From the NCBI RefSeq assembly GCF_014633365.1, contig NC_068349.1, positions 36,036,753 through 36,100,752 on the forward strand: 64,000 bases of DNA, given 5' to 3'. Origin of the DNA: Diospyros lotus. Lineage: Eukaryota; Streptophyta; Magnoliopsida; Ericales; Ebenaceae. A program made the translations under genes and the position numbers. Below, one piece after another: positions 48,191 through 62,000 of this stretch (the stretch's first letter is position 1; the number at the start of each line of letters is the position of its first letter). The notes beneath the pieces are model-generated. The model ran no database searches and was not told the origin of the DNA. It saw only the letters and a list, made by a program, of their open reading frames with translations.

Positions 48191-49117
48191 AATCTAAATT
48201 GTTTTATGTGTTTGTGGGTGAAATTTCAAAGAAAAATGACTTGGAATGCGCCCTCACACGCCCCAAGAAGACTGACCACGCGTCCTCCGGCGACAGTGAC
48301 GCACTAGTTTTGTTTTTTAGTCATATCTCCCTCGTTTTAACTCCGATTTGACCCCCGTTTGAACCTATAGGTCCCTCTCTTCCCCATATATAGGAATATA
48401 ACAAAAAAAAAAAAAACTTACCTTGCTTTTTTTAAATTGGTTTGGCCCAAACTCCGATGAAGCTTCAATTTTTCCAGACGAAACCCGTTCTCCCTCGTTT
48501 CTTCTCCAATTCCACTCCTTTTTTTTGCAGAATCTCTCCCCCTTTCTAAAGAACAAAATCCTCACTCTCTTACCTCCCAAATGATCCAAAATTTCCCCAA
48601 ATTTTCCCTATCCGAATGTCTCAAATCCTTTCCCAAGAGCCTTATTTATAGAATGTCCCAGCAAATCATAATCTGCCATGTGTCACCGCATTTATTTTGG
48701 ACTCATCATGACTTCCATGTGTTCCCATACAAATGGTATCATGTGTCCTATTTAATAATTTCTATCCATGTGTTCTTATCAAATGGTGTCATGTGTCCCA
48801 TATAATCATTCTTATCCATGTGTTCTTATCAAATGGTGTCATGTGTCCCAAACCATATTAGAATTCTATTTGGAATCCAAAGCCACATTTAAATAGTTTT
48901 TTTGAAATCCAAAGTTATAAGTTTTGAAATCCATTTCATTTAGGTCCCCGAGCTATCATTTAAGCTCACCAATTCCTAGGTCTTTTAGCAAATTACACTT
49001 GTTCCCGGGTTCCTTTTTTCGAAAATGGCACTTCCACCCGAGCTTCAAAATTACAATTTTTCCCCTGACTTCCCTACGATTCTATTTCTTTGAATATGAA
49101 AAATCTAGGATGTTACA
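48191..49117 (+). mobile_element. partial LTR-like sequence ending GATGTTACA
   Basis: It contains a tandem repeat of about 50 bp at 48715-48852 (core GTGTTCTTATCAAATGG and TGTCATGTGTCCC). It ends CTAGGATGTTACA, the mirror of a TGTAACATCC start. The left end is lost where the 45894 LTR inserted. Confidence 0.45.
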
Positions 49118-50270
49118 GTTTAGATGTATGTGGATTTATAAGTGGAGACTTGAGTGATTGAACATTACTTTCAAGCCCTAGTCCCACCTCAATTTCAACA
49201 AGAGGTTGTTCATGTTTCGTTTGATATGTAAGATACAAATATCTAGAGTTTCTAAAGACAAGAAACGACAAAATGAAAGCTCTAGCATCTAAATTACAAG
49301 AGTATTAACTAAAATAAAGGATTAGTGTAGCCAAATATAAACCCATAAAACCCCTATGAATGTTCACCAAAATCTAATTAGATGATTCAAGCAAGCACCA
49401 CGAAACATAATTAGCATGTTCAAAGTCATTCTAGGCTAATGTTATGGAAGAGGAAACTGTTGTCATTGAAATAGAGTATTACAAAAAGTATGAGAGCAAA
49501 GTAATATGGCTAGAGAAATGGAGACAAGAACCAAAGCTATGAACACAAGCTTTATAGTGCCCTCACAAGCAACATAATAAGTCTTACCTAGAATTACCAA
49601 AGCCTAGCTCAAGACATGGAAACCAACCAAGTGTGAGACTAATCAGAGACTATATCCCAATTTCTCCCTTGGAAAGACTCAATTAATAGAGAAAAGACAT
49701 TTGGACGTAAGCAAAAAGTTGTTGGTTCTTAAGGTTAGTTGGGAGAGATAAATACTAGATGATACAAAGACATACAAGTGGAAGTTGTGCTCATGGATAA
49801 TCGATTTCTTGTTACCCAACATATATGAGTAATGGTTAGCAAGATGAAATGGTAACAAGCTTCCCTCTAAGAGTGTTCAACTAGTCTTGTCATAAACACA
49901 TTCTCACAACCAAACAACAAAATAAAAGCCATGAGATTCTTCCAAGTGAAGAATTTCAACTACAGAATTTGGTTAGGGTAGGATATGAAATTTTAGAATA
50001 TTAGAATTAATATTAATTTGAAAAAGAAAAAGAGAAAACCCATATTTTCAAAAAATATTTATAAATAAGGCATGAGTCTTCACAAATGTGCATGGTATCA
50101 AAGAATAGGTTGTGTCAAGACACAATTAAGTGGAACACATAAAGGTGTCAAATAATGTAAATACAGGTGATGTTAGCTAGTGACAACATTAACTAAGGAA
50201 GGTTAGGAACTTAGGGGAAATTGTTGCTATAAAGGTTTCGATCAACAATATGATTATCTGTTCAAGGAGA
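49118..50270. other. no gene seen, probable old retrotransposon interior
   Basis: Purine-rich plus strand with many stops. Some resemblance in style to 40973-41355. No domain was identified. Confidence 0.35.
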
Positions 50271-50275
50271 CTTAT

Positions 50276-50780
50276 TATAACGACCCACATTGAGCGATAG
50301 GAAGGACTAAATCAATTTACCCTGATAGGTCTATACGAACTTCCCAAGAACCACCCATCCTTGAGTTACCCTACCTCAAGCACACTTAACTCAAGAGTTC
50401 TTTATTCACATTCAGCCCAAAAGGTATTCAGCTGGTGTTGTTTTCTTTCTTACTATCCTCGATATATATATATTAGCTTCTCTAGAGTCCCTTCTTGGAC
50501 CTAACATTGGGCTCTCGGGATATTACATTCTCCCTTATTTGAGCACATGGCGTTCTCGTCATGTGACCTTACAACTAGTCCTAGATCTTCTCCTCTTTGG
50601 AGACTGTCATCCTAGAAGTCAGCCAGGAGCCACTCTTTGTTTAGGCCCTTGCACCCCGACTCCACTCCCCGTCCTCATCGGATCACCTTCTCCAATAGTC
50701 AGTTCTGATACCACCTATAACATCCCACATCAAACGATAGGAATAATCGAATCAACTTATTATGATGGGCCTACGCGAAC
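50276..50780 (-). mobile_element. truncated Cassandra TRIM
   Basis: The left LTR is 50276-50527, about 26 bp longer than in the other copy because of an insertion near 50478-50510. A 5S-like segment is at 50321-50402. The internal domain runs to the site TGGTATCAGAA just before a right LTR that starts at 50716 and breaks off near 50780. The 5S-like promoter bases are more decayed than in the 40324 copy. Confidence 0.85.
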
Positions 50781-51532
50781 TTCATAGATATATATTTTAT
50801 AACAAAAATACACTTTAGTAAGTACTTTTCAAATATATAATTATATTTTAACAAATAAGATCATTTTATCAAAAACATACCACATGTTTTTACTATTTAC
50901 ACACAAGGAGTTAATGCAATTCCAATTGGGCAACCATAGAGAATATGGTGCCCACATCTTAGTTATTAAATGTCAAGAGACCTTAGCATTGGTCCAAGAA
51001 AGAAGACATATTACAGAGCCACAGGTGATAAGTGGTCCTAAAAGCCATAGAGACAAATATCATCAAATTTGTCATGTGAGTTTCTTTTAAAAGAAGCAAA
51101 TGGTACAAAACTGACCTAAATGTCACCTTCTTAAAAGAATTAAAAGATTACAATATACATTTTTTGTTAACCTTATAAAAACATATAGAAACTTTTTTTT
51201 ATCCTAACAAAAATTTACCTAAGATTTAAATTTTCATGAAAAAAAATCTGCAAAAATAATTGATACACTTCCAAAAATTAATAAAAGTATCCATAAAGTT
51301 ACAAGTTCAAAAAAATAATCATTTAAAGGGTTTTAACTATCAAAAAGCCAACTATAACCGACAGATGGCAGTTGGCAGCCACATATCACATTCTAATTAA
51401 TTTAATAAATATTAAATGTTAAGTATTAAAATTTATTAAAACCTAATTAAAATTTATAAGGGTTTAGTGAATAAGTAGATTCTCTAAATATTTTAGTTTC
51501 ATCAATTCTATTGATCAATGAAAATTGGAAAT
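50781..51532. other. AT-rich DNA, nothing recognised
   Basis: Short frames only, for example 50884-51090. No element ends could be supported. Confidence 0.5.
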
Positions 51533-51872
51533 GAGCAACATTTCGATTAATTTGAAATAATCAAATTGAATCGGTTGAAATTATCGGTTTAGTTGAATTC
51601 AAACTATGGATCGGTTCGCTTCACTTTTTATGTTTATGTGTTTTGATTATTTTAGTTTGATTTGATCTTTATTTTAAAAAAATAAAATAATCAAACATAC
51701 TAAAATGTTAAGAACGATTTTTTTTTCCATTTTTTCAGCCAATTCAATTTTTTCTTATCGGTTCAATTTTCTTGGTTTTACAGTTTAAATATTTAATTGG
51801 TCAGTTCAGTTTTATTTTAAAACAAATTCAATCTATTCAATTTGAGTAATTGAACCGACCTCACCCCTAATG
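51533..51872 (+). repeat. fold-back dispersed repeat, copy 2
   Basis: It begins TGAGCAACATTTCGATT and ends AATTGAACCGACCTCACCCC, so the ends are partly inverted copies. It is homologous in reverse to 134-385 and is probably a non-autonomous DNA element. Confidence 0.5.
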
Positions 51873-54684
51873 AAAAAAGATTGTAGTTTGAAATATTTTT
51901 ATTTTTACTAGTAAAATTATTATAAAAAATAAAAATAATTAATATAATAATAAAATATATTTGTTACCCCTAAAATATATATTTATTATTTAAAATATAT
52001 TTATTTAAATTAAATGCATGGCAAGTGGGAATTGTACACTTGTGGAGCTGACTGACACAATGTCAGCAAGCAATTGGCAGCGAGCACTTAGGACTCTCCG
52101 AGCCTTGGGGAGGGGAAATTTAAGGTGCGGGGGACCACTCCGCATGCCCTGCACATGTAGTTGCTCTCTCTCCATTTTCGATGTCAATCCTACCGTTGGA
52201 TCTAACCGGTAATAGAGATTGGATATCAAAAAAATATTTATAATAAAATATGAGTGAGATATTTAAACTATTTATTAGATATAAATAAAGTATTCTTGAT
52301 AAAATCTTGTTGTTACTTGAAAAAATGTCTTCATACCTTATTCCTCTCATTTAATCCCGTTCTTGCGTTCTTCTGCAACTCTCTTCTCTCTTCCAGCAAC
52401 ATTCTTTGAACAACGACTTTCTCTTATATATCATATCTCTTTCTTTTTTTTTCTTTTTTTCTTTTAAATCTCTTGCTAGGTTCTTATTATCTAGCGATAG
52501 ACCCAACTAGAAATTTTCAATTCTCAACATTTCTTAGGTTGACCATTAGGTCTCTTTCTATTTTATAATGCTCAAAGCCCACACAAAAAAGAGAGTCAAT
52601 TTCACCATTGTGTACCATATCCAAGAGGTAAGTTGTAGAGCATTGTTTTAGCCATTATTGATATTTGAAAAAAAATTAACGTCCAAGAAAAAGATCGCTT
52701 GATTTGTTATTATGAGAAATCTCTATTGTCATTTGCTACACACTTTTGTTAGTTGTTTTTTCCACCATCAATCATGACTGGTAATAGATGATTTGCTAAA
52801 ATATTTCTTGAAGCATAGCCACCATCAATTATAGTCAATGAGATCTAAATTCGATACGGGTCATTAGTTTTATGGTGGCTAAAGTATCTTTCTTCCCCCT
52901 TTCCGTCTTTGCCCTTTTTTCAAGTAAAAAATTAAAAATAATACAAATTAGTGATGATTGGTCACGTCGTCTACTACCAACAATGTTGGAAGAACCTTAC
53001 CGATGGTGTTAAGGTCAATTGAACCCAAAACCTAGCATCATCATTGGGTATTTTTGTTTTTTTGTAATTAGAGCAAGGAGAAAAAAAGTAGGAGGGATAA
53101 AAAAAAAATCAAGGACAAAATAGTTATTTTATCTCATTTGTTTAATAATATGGAGATCATTGTAATTTTTAAAATTAGATAAAGTGTCCATGTAATTAGG
53201 CATAACCTAGAGGATGTCTATGCAATTTACCCATTATTTAATAATAGTGGAGTGTCGCATGCTATGCTAGTGTAAGGAGATATTTAACCAACACTCATCT
53301 CCATATAATTTAATAATAAGGGGTGATATTTGGTAATTTAGTTTAGTTTTTGTATTTTAAATAAATTTTTATTAATGATTGGTAATAATAAAGTCATTTT
53401 ATTTTATTTTGACCTCAAAGTCATAGATCTAAGTTATGAAAAAAACTTCTTTGGCCATTATATGTTCTTTTTTATAATTTTTAGACGAAATATGTTTTGA
53501 CAAAATATAAAAAAAATTCGATAATTAGTAATATCAAATATAGTGTTTATTTATATAATAAAACAAATATCACTTTTCAAGTTGAAAGTTGTATGTTGTA
53601 ATCTCAATATCACTTTTCAATAAATACCGTTAGCTGAGAGATCTCAACAAAATACGAGATTGATCAAGTGCGTTAGAAAAAATATATATATATAGTCTCA
53701 TTAACGAGTAGATTGTCCCACACATCAAAAAAGAATTAAATAACACGAGTAATAGGGTTGGATTTACTAGTGAGCTACTCTGGCTGAAACCCAAGGCATG
53801 TCACTATCAAATTTAATTTTTTAGTGTAAAAAAAAATTAATAACAGTTTAGCCCCAAAAAAATTACAATCCAGTTTAAAATCTATAATATGCAGTTCTCC
53901 ACTCTTGGCCATAACACATTTATAAGTAAAAAATTATAAATCCAAAACCAAACGCATTCAAATCCTATCATTAATTTCAAATAGACACAAATAATAACTT
54001 TTTAAAATTAACTTTTATCATTAATTTTAAGTTCAAATCCTATCATTAATTACATAAGAATTTTATTACATTAACTTTTTAAAATTTTAATTTCCTCCAA
54101 CATAGATTCATGGATCCGACCCTAATGAGTAACGAAATTTTAATAAGATATGAGACCGACCAAACACGTTAGGGAAAAAGTATAGTATGTTTTAGTCTTT
54201 CTAAATTCTCCTTTAATCTTTCTTCTTTAAAAAAGAATCTCCTCAAGGAAGTCAACTAACCAACCCAACAAGCTTATCTACAAGAATTCTCAAAGAATGT
54301 TGTCCAATGGATGTAGGTTTCATCTTGAATTGATAGCTTCCCTAAAAAAATATGTTCGATCGTACCACATTGATTTTGTCAAATGAGGTGTAACAGCTAA
54401 CAGAAATTCACACCAATGGACCACTCCATGGATCCAGAAGAGCATGTCTCTGTCAAATACAACTTGTGGATTCGGAGACTTTTTGTTTTTTAGATTCAAA
54501 AAAAAACAAAAAACACACTAAAAAAACACTAAAGAAAGTATTTTATGTCTTTATATAAACATAAGTATGCTTCAAATCTGATGTCTTATCTTGTTACGTG
54601 TTTAAATCAATATTTTCTATAACACTATTTATTAATAATATGAAGCTTTGTTAAAAACATTTGAAAAAATCTTGGGAGCCCGAG
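51873..54684. other. AT-rich intergenic DNA, nothing recognised
   Basis: A patch at 52015-52220 has more balanced composition (GTGGAGCTGACTGACAC, GGGGACCACTCCGCATG) but no gene could be supported. The rest is low-complexity. Confidence 0.5.
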
Positions 54685-55022
54685 AGGGTTACAAGAGGGT
54701 AAAAAGACAAAATTACCCCCTCAAATTTTGCAAATTTGCAAAGCATTGCCCCTGTTCCTGTTTTCTTCTCGCTCCCCTCCTATGGTCGCGCTCCTCCGTT
54801 GTCTTCGCTTCTCCTCGACGCCTCGTCGCCTCGCGCATGTAGCGACGGTCGGCGAGGCAACACGAGTCGAGAAGAGGCGGCGATGGCAGCGAGGCGAAGG
54901 AGGCAAGGCGATAAAGCGCCGTAAAGAGGCGGAGGGGCGACCATGAGATGGGAGTGAGGAGAGAGCAGGGTCAAGGGCAGTGCTTTGCAAAGTTTGAGGG
55001 GGTAATTTTATCTTTTTGTCCT
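54685..55022. mobile_element. GC-rich fold-back MITE
   Basis: The outer arms read AAAAAGACAAAATTACCCCC and GGGGGTAATTTTATCTTTTT. Next to them are GCAAAGCATTGCCC and its partner, and an inner stem around TATGGTCGCGCTCC. The several overlapping frames inside (54721-54990) arise from the stem on both strands and are not genes. Confidence 0.65.
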
Positions 55023-57894
55023 CTTTCTATAAAGCGCTCAATAAGCGTGTCTGACTCTATAATAAGACTCAAAATATTTACAAGCTAGTTCGCTCTAATT
55101 GCAAATATGTGGCACTAGAATGTGATTGATTTGAGGCATTGTTAATAGATATAGTGTATCGAAAATATAAAATATATTTTTATTGTCGAGAATGGTTCTT
55201 ATGGCTAAGAGTGAGATTACGAAATTTCATAATTTAAAAAAAAAATAAAGAATTTAAAAGGAAGATCATGGAATTTCATAATTAGGAGACTGCTTTAAAC
55301 CTTTCATTTCATCTCTAAGGTCAATAATGTCTATGTAAGGCTATATACAATTATTAGTATTATTAGTTGCCATGGATGAGTGTTACACTGTCATTAGGTC
55401 ACTATAAACCTCAACCCAATTATTTATTTTTAAATTAATTGTATATTTGATATAATATAATTTATAATTTAAAATATATAATTTAATTAAATTTCATTTA
55501 CCATTATTTTCTAAAATGTCATTGATATAATAATTACTTTAAGAAAAAAATTGTTAAGAGGTATTTTTATTCACTGTATTTGTTTGCAGACAAAATGGAG
55601 AAATTCATTTATAAATTCTAACCTATTTTGGTGGAATTTTAATTTAATTGGCTTTGAGGATCGAAATGAGAAAGTTTTTCCATTTTAAACACAAAAATTT
55701 AGAAATGAAAATGAATTTCACAAAATTTCGTTCTGTATAAAATGTTTAGGTTTGAATGATCTTATATCTTATTTCACGTCAGTATTTAAGTGAACAAATT
55801 AATAACATTATCGAAAATTGTACCAATTAGACTATTTAAGACGGTCCTTGGAGATTGAGTCACTACAAAATGAGGGCTCTTTTGATCACTAAAATAATGA
55901 ACACAAGAAAGAAAGATTATGAATTTTCAAAATAATAAATTATACAATTATTTGTCATCTTGAGTGTCACATTGTCATTGAGTCGCAATAAATCTCAACC
56001 ATATTAAATGCCTATCAAAGTGGTGAAAACTCAAACGAAGACGATATATTTTTGAGTAAATTATACGTGATATTTTTTAAATTTGATAAAAAAATATTTA
56101 TCATTTTTGTATTTTTAGAAATATATATATTTTTTGTTTTATCTTTTTCAAAAATTCTCAAAATGCCCTACTGTTCTCTCGCTCTTTTTATTACATAGAT
56201 ATAGATACTAATACTGGTTCGCGACCATTGCTTGACACACCATGGTCATTGCCTTCAATGGGTTCCATAGAATCCAACACAAATGGGCTTCTTAGAACCT
56301 AGCTAGAGAGAAAGATGGAGCAGTGTAGTGACCCAATCCTTCTCTACAAATTGATGTTAACCCAACCCTTCATTGCAAATTGAACCCTAAACAAAATGAC
56401 AATTTGTAATGATCCCCGTCAAGAGAGTTCTTAATTGAATCCTATTGTTGAGGTGTTATAAGAGATGCGGGATAAAGAAGAAGAGATGAGAGAACTAATG
56501 ATTTCGTCATGCTAATATTTCTAAAGATAGAGATAGAGAAAAGAACAAATAAAACACAAAGTTGACAAAGCATTAATCCTTGAATTGGATTAAAAAAAAA
56601 TAGATTTGCAAGGTCCCAAATGTGTGTATGTGAGAGAGAGAGAGAGAGAGCACGAGCCAGCTTAGAAACCCTATCAATGATGGGGTTAGAGGGAAAGAAA
56701 CACACAAAGAGATATAGACAAATTTATTACCATCGCCTTTAGGATGTTGTCGTCCTCTTCTGTCCTCCTTCTTCTCTCTGATCTCCCTTCTTTCTTTCCT
56801 AGCTAGAAAGACTCCATCTCCAACATGAGAACGAGGTAGCCCCATAGTGATGAAGTCGTAGAGAACCCTATTGAATATGGTTAACAATTAACCATTCAAC
56901 CATTATCTACCCCAAGGGCAGAAAAAAATAAAAGGAGAGAGGTGGTAGTTGAAATGAGGGCAAAAAGATAAATTTGTGAGCTCTCTTAAGAACAAGAAAA
57001 AATAGTATTAATTCAAAAAAACACAAGGCTAATCAATATTATTTTGCAAAATTTCAAAAATATTACATAAAATTTACCTTTTAGATTTTGTGAGAGGTGG
57101 GATGTACACTCGAAGACTCTGGGTGTAAGGTTTAGAAATTTTAATTTTTAATTTTTTGTGATTAATTCGCTTTCAAATTAATTTATCACATGTCTATATA
57201 TACACAAATACATGCATACATATATATATATATATGTTGGGAGGACAAATTACAATAACTAGAAACCTTGAAAGTTGATGCAACTAAGAGTGGACCACAG
57301 CAAGCACATGGTGGAACACAAATAGCCAAAATCTCAAACGGTGCTCACTATTTTAGGTTTTAACTTTCCTTTTTCCTACTTATATTAATGTCTTGTTATG
57401 AAACAAAAACAAAAAAAAAAAATGGAACCATTAATGTTGTCAGGATGTGACAAAGTAATTCTAATCTAGTTGATTCTAACAAAGAAAAAAAATCATATAT
57501 AATATCTAAAATTATTGATATTTTATATAATATAAAAAATGTGCCGTACAACATGAAATGTATATTATATAATTTAAAAGGGTATATAATACATGTGAAA
57601 AATCTTTACATAATAATTGTATTATATATAAAAATATATATAATATACCATTTGTGTTGTATGTCGCATCTTTTACATTATAAAATATCTAATTTTTATA
57701 TTTAGGGTTATATTATCAAACAAAATTTAATACAATAATAAAACAAGCAATGATAGGAGAAGTCTAGATGAAAATATAATGCATGTATTTTCTATTAAAC
57801 TCGATTCATTATCATTCCTACAAAAACCATGAACTAAAAGAGATGCTTGAGCCACTTTAACTTTATGAACAAGTTAGGCAATTATATTAGGATC
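55023..57894. other. AT-rich intergenic DNA, no supported gene
   Basis: A (GA)n of about 18 bp lies at 56633-56650. A 104-codon minus-strand frame (56573-56887), rich in charged residues, has no recognisable domain. (TA)n is at 57221-57234. Confidence 0.45.
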
Positions 57895-58115
57895 ATGTTA
57901 AGTCCTCCTTGGGCTACCAAATTCATGTTAAATAACAAAAATACCCCTTATGCCTTACTATATCGTCTCACCGTCTTAGAAGAGAGATGTTTAGTCATGC
58001 GCCTTACCATCTCACTTCGCCTCATCGCCTCACATCATCATATTACGCCAAGAATATTTTTGTCATTTAATGCACATTGGGTAGCCCAAAGGGTAACCCA
58101 AGGGTAGCTATACAT
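57895..58115. mobile_element. fold-back MITE
   Basis: The left arm TTGGGCTACCAAATTCATG and following ATAACAAAAATACCCC pair with the right arm ATATTTTTGTCATTTAATGC and TTGGGTAGCCCAA. The total is about 220 bp, non-coding, just downstream of the LPEAT2-like gene. Confidence 0.6.
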
Positions 58116-58806
58116 TTTCCATTATATTGACCATCAAACCGAAGCATAAAGGCCATGTACCGAAAATGCTTGTACAGACGCCCAAGCCCATCACTGTAGC
58201 CCCATCGGCGTTCAATCCAGTAGGGGAAGAAATAATGGACAGAGACGAGGGGAGCTACCAGTGGCTGCCTGCAACAGCCAAACTATCACCTCCCCTCCTT
58301 AAAACTCATGAACCATACGACAAGTGACCGACGAGTCTCGATACAAGGGGATTCACCAGCAAAACTGCCGTCATGGTAGTTGTTTTTCACAAGAATCACA
58401 TTCACGTATAACACAGGAAACAGATTCATTATCCATAGATCAGGCAACCCTTTACAACTGATCCGTAACCCAAATTGCTGCACTTTCCATACAACCACTT
58501 GTAGCCTTATAAATGTGATTTCTACATCAAAACTTCACTTGTAACATTTTAAAATGTCATTTCTGCAACAAAACTTTGTTTCTACAGTTAGCTACCCTGC
58601 AAGGCACCACAAGCTTAATGCAAAGGAGTAACCCTGTAAACCTTTCAAGTTTCAACAAAGAAAAGCAAATTGCTTTAGCAAGAAAACCAAACTTTGTCAT
58701 AAGATTTCCAAGCGTTCTCAAGAGCTACACTGCACTCAAAACTGCCAGTGTGCCTCACCCAAAGTCCCCTGTGAAGGAGCCAGAATGTTTACAGGAGACG
58801 CGGGAT
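58116..58806 (-). other. 3' UTR and downstream flank of the LPEAT2-like gene
   Basis: Sequence after the stop codon at 58807. The part near the stop is probably 3' UTR, but no transcript end can be fixed from the sequence. Confidence 0.4.
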
Positions 58807-59001
58807 TCATTTATAGACTGATCCATCATTCGATTCCCTTTGGCACATCCCATCACCACCACCTCCTGACAAGTTCTTGGAAATTAACCGGGGCAAGAAA
58901 AGTGCTATGAGCAGTGGATTTCTTCTTAAACAGGCAATGAAATCATCCTTGCTGATCCACCCGTCACCATCAGTATCAAACAATTCGAAAAGCTCATGGG
59001 T
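58807..59001 (-). CDS. LPEAT2: LPEAT2-like last exon (canonical EF-hand 4 and C-terminus)
   Basis: This 195-bp exon begins THELFELFDTDGDGWISKDD, a textbook 12-residue calcium loop with all acidic positions present. It ends in a glycine-rich tail and a stop. Acceptor TTTGCAG|ACCCAT. Confidence 0.88.
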   Translation of the reverse strand, partial: THELFELFDTDGDGWISKDDFIACLRRNPLLIALFLPRLISKNLSGGGGDGMCQRESNDGSVYK

Positions 59002-62000
59002 CTGCAAACGCAAAAGTTAAATGAAGTTTCAGAAGGTAAAAACATGGCAGGGTCAGAAAACAAGCAAGGAAACCCCCAGTAGCTTTTATCTTCTCCATTT
59101 TCACTCCCTTACTATTTATTTGTGGACTGCAGCCCAATGTCAGGCTGGCAATTGCCATAGCAAGGAAAAGCACACCTTGATGCTAAGTTGCTATTTGACC
59201 ACCAGAGAACATTCTCTCTTTTTATGTTTACTATAGACGCACAGATTACTTGAATTGGCCACTTAACCAATAAAGTGCGGATTACTCACCTCAAACTGGT
59301 CCACGCTAGGAATCACGAGCCGAATAGAATCCCCCAACTGCACCACATGCGTTTTACCAATCAATTGAGCACAAAACTCAAAGCTTGTCCAGTGAGTGTT
59401 AAGATAATATTAAGAGAAAAAAAGATGGCATACTTCTTGCTCAGTTATGTAATTGCTTCCACTCATCTGACACTCAGCAAAGGCTAATCCACAGGCTTGC
59501 CCAAATAATGGTTGCTTCAGAACATGAGCTGACCCAACTAGGAACTGCAAGCAATTGAATTCCCAGCCATGAGAAACCACGGCATTACACCACCTAGTGG
59601 AGACTTAAATGGCACCCATAAAGGGTCTCAAATAATAATGCATGTGAGGAAGAAACTATATCATCAACCAGCAACTACATGGTTAAATTATAAAACAACC
59701 AAACACTACTACTACAGCAACAATAACACCAAGTCTCAGTCCCACTAAACAGGGTCAGTTATATAAAGATCAGCACGTCAGTCATCTCTATTCATAATCA
59801 TATATTTTTCAAGACCATTATGTTTCATATCATTCCTAAGAGTTATCCTTAAAAGTTTCTTTGCTCTTCCTCTACCTATTTTATTACAAACTCCTTCCAT
59901 TCCTTTTTACTATCCTCACAAATGCATCCATTTGTCTCCTTGTCATATATCTAAACCATCTTAAATGGGTGTCGCATATTGATTACTCATAATTGCATTA
60001 CAGATAAACTCATTTCTATTTTTTTTATACATATCACACATCCACCATAACATCTTCTCAACTCAATTATGATCACATTCTACACCTGTTAATTTTAAAC
60101 TGGCCAGCATTCCACACCATACAATAGAGACAATTTCATATATATCTAACACAAAATGCTAGAAGGTATTATAGCTTTAACTCCACTCGGGAATTGAGTA
60201 ATTCCTTCAACATTTCTATCTTTGAAAATATTACTCTTCATTGCCGCTGAGTCCCATATCCACGGAGAGGGTTGCATTTGATAATTCAAAGCAATGCTAT
60301 CAACAAATCAACTTTAAAATGTCATACTTCACCTCAGATTTAAAAGCATTAAATTGTAAAATTTGTAATTGATAGAAAAATCAAGTCTTTTCACCATCAT
60401 AAAATTATGCACTGGCTCCATGAATATCCATTTGAATACCCAATTGTAAGTAGAAAGAAATTTATCCACTCTTGTTCCTCAATAATTTCCGGTCTATGTT
60501 TATGCCAATAGACTGGCTTTGTGAATCAAGTTCCTTCACCTTGTATGCATCAAAAGAAAATCAACACTATTTCTGTAAAAAAAAGTGTCCAAGCTAATCT
60601 CACCCTGAAAACACAAATGAATGACTGCATATTACATTTTGTGTTTTGTGTATATGCCTGTGCTAAAGTATAGCCGCAACACACATACAGAAGATGGAGA
60701 GAGAGAGAGAGAGAGGGGAGGGGGGGGGGGGGGGGGGGGGGAGAATTGATACCTGCTTGAATGTTATTTTACCCTTCCTCTCCACATCAAGGAACCAAAA
60801 TATCTACAACATAAAACAATCTCCATTAGATAAGCAAATTAAACAACTCTAAAAAAATGGAATAAAGTTACTTTTCTTTGGGATTCCATGGACAGCAATC
60901 AAACAGGCTCATATGATATTATACAACAAGCATCAAAGTATATTCATAGATATCCCTCAGCTTTCTTTCTATGAAAAATGTCCCTTGTTTGTCTGTTCAA
61001 GATACCAGGGCCACGTTGTCTCTAGCAATAAAATATAGTATTTTCTTTTAGAGACTGCCACTCTACACCCATTTGAAATCTTAAGAAGATGGGATTCCTA
61101 TTAGAGTATGGAACAATAATAGATAAGATGACCTTTGTTGTCAAATACAGTATATACTGTAATCCATTAGCTTATGAGACTCACATATATAATATGTTTG
61201 CCTAAGGGAGGGGAGGATACAAATCAATCACAATAGACAAGTCAAACAAATAGAAACAGGAAGGTAAACTACTTAGAAGTAAAAATACACAAAGTAATCC
61301 AATTAGTTTAGGAACAAAGAATGCATTATAATCAGAAGGAAACAAAATGATCAATTATTATGAAGATCTTGTGCTTGATGATGAGATTGTACTTTTGTCT
61401 CATGGATTTGTTATTGCGGATTTTTCATCAAGTGGGAAGATCGTCCAAATTCATATGTTACTTGGATTATTGATGATGATTTCTAAGCCTTAGATCCTGA
61501 GCTCTTAGGGTGGAACTTGCAATCCAATTCATTGAAGTCAAGTTATTTTCAACCAGGGGAGAATGAAGAATAGGGAAATAAATATTTTTGGGAGACATTA
61601 TTAGCATTTTTTGTCTATTTGTTTTATTTATTTACTTGTTTATTTCTTTCCTAAGTAGTTTTGGAAAGATTGTGTTTCCCTTATTTAGTATTGTAATTAG
61701 GATTGGACTTTAATCTTTGTTTATGTTTCCCAATTGGACTTTAATCTAGGTTCTGCATCAAGCAACATGGCAAAATCTGAAAGGCCTTTAGGTGTGGTGA
61801 GACAAACAAGGGGACTACAATTCATATAGAGATTACTAGATTACAAAAATTTAGATTTGGTAACAGACCTTTTCAGAAAGACTGCAAGCCTTCAATCTCA
61901 GAGCCCTCAAGAAATCATGGATTTGAACACATCCACTGTTGAACAGGACAAAAAGAGAGAGAACCAGTTCTTACAATGCCACCAATTAAAGCAATATTGA

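Noticed and set aside
56442..56887. Minus-strand frames of 87 and 104 codons
   Set aside because: One is driven by a (GA)n run and the other has low-complexity charged sequence; no homology or splice context was seen.
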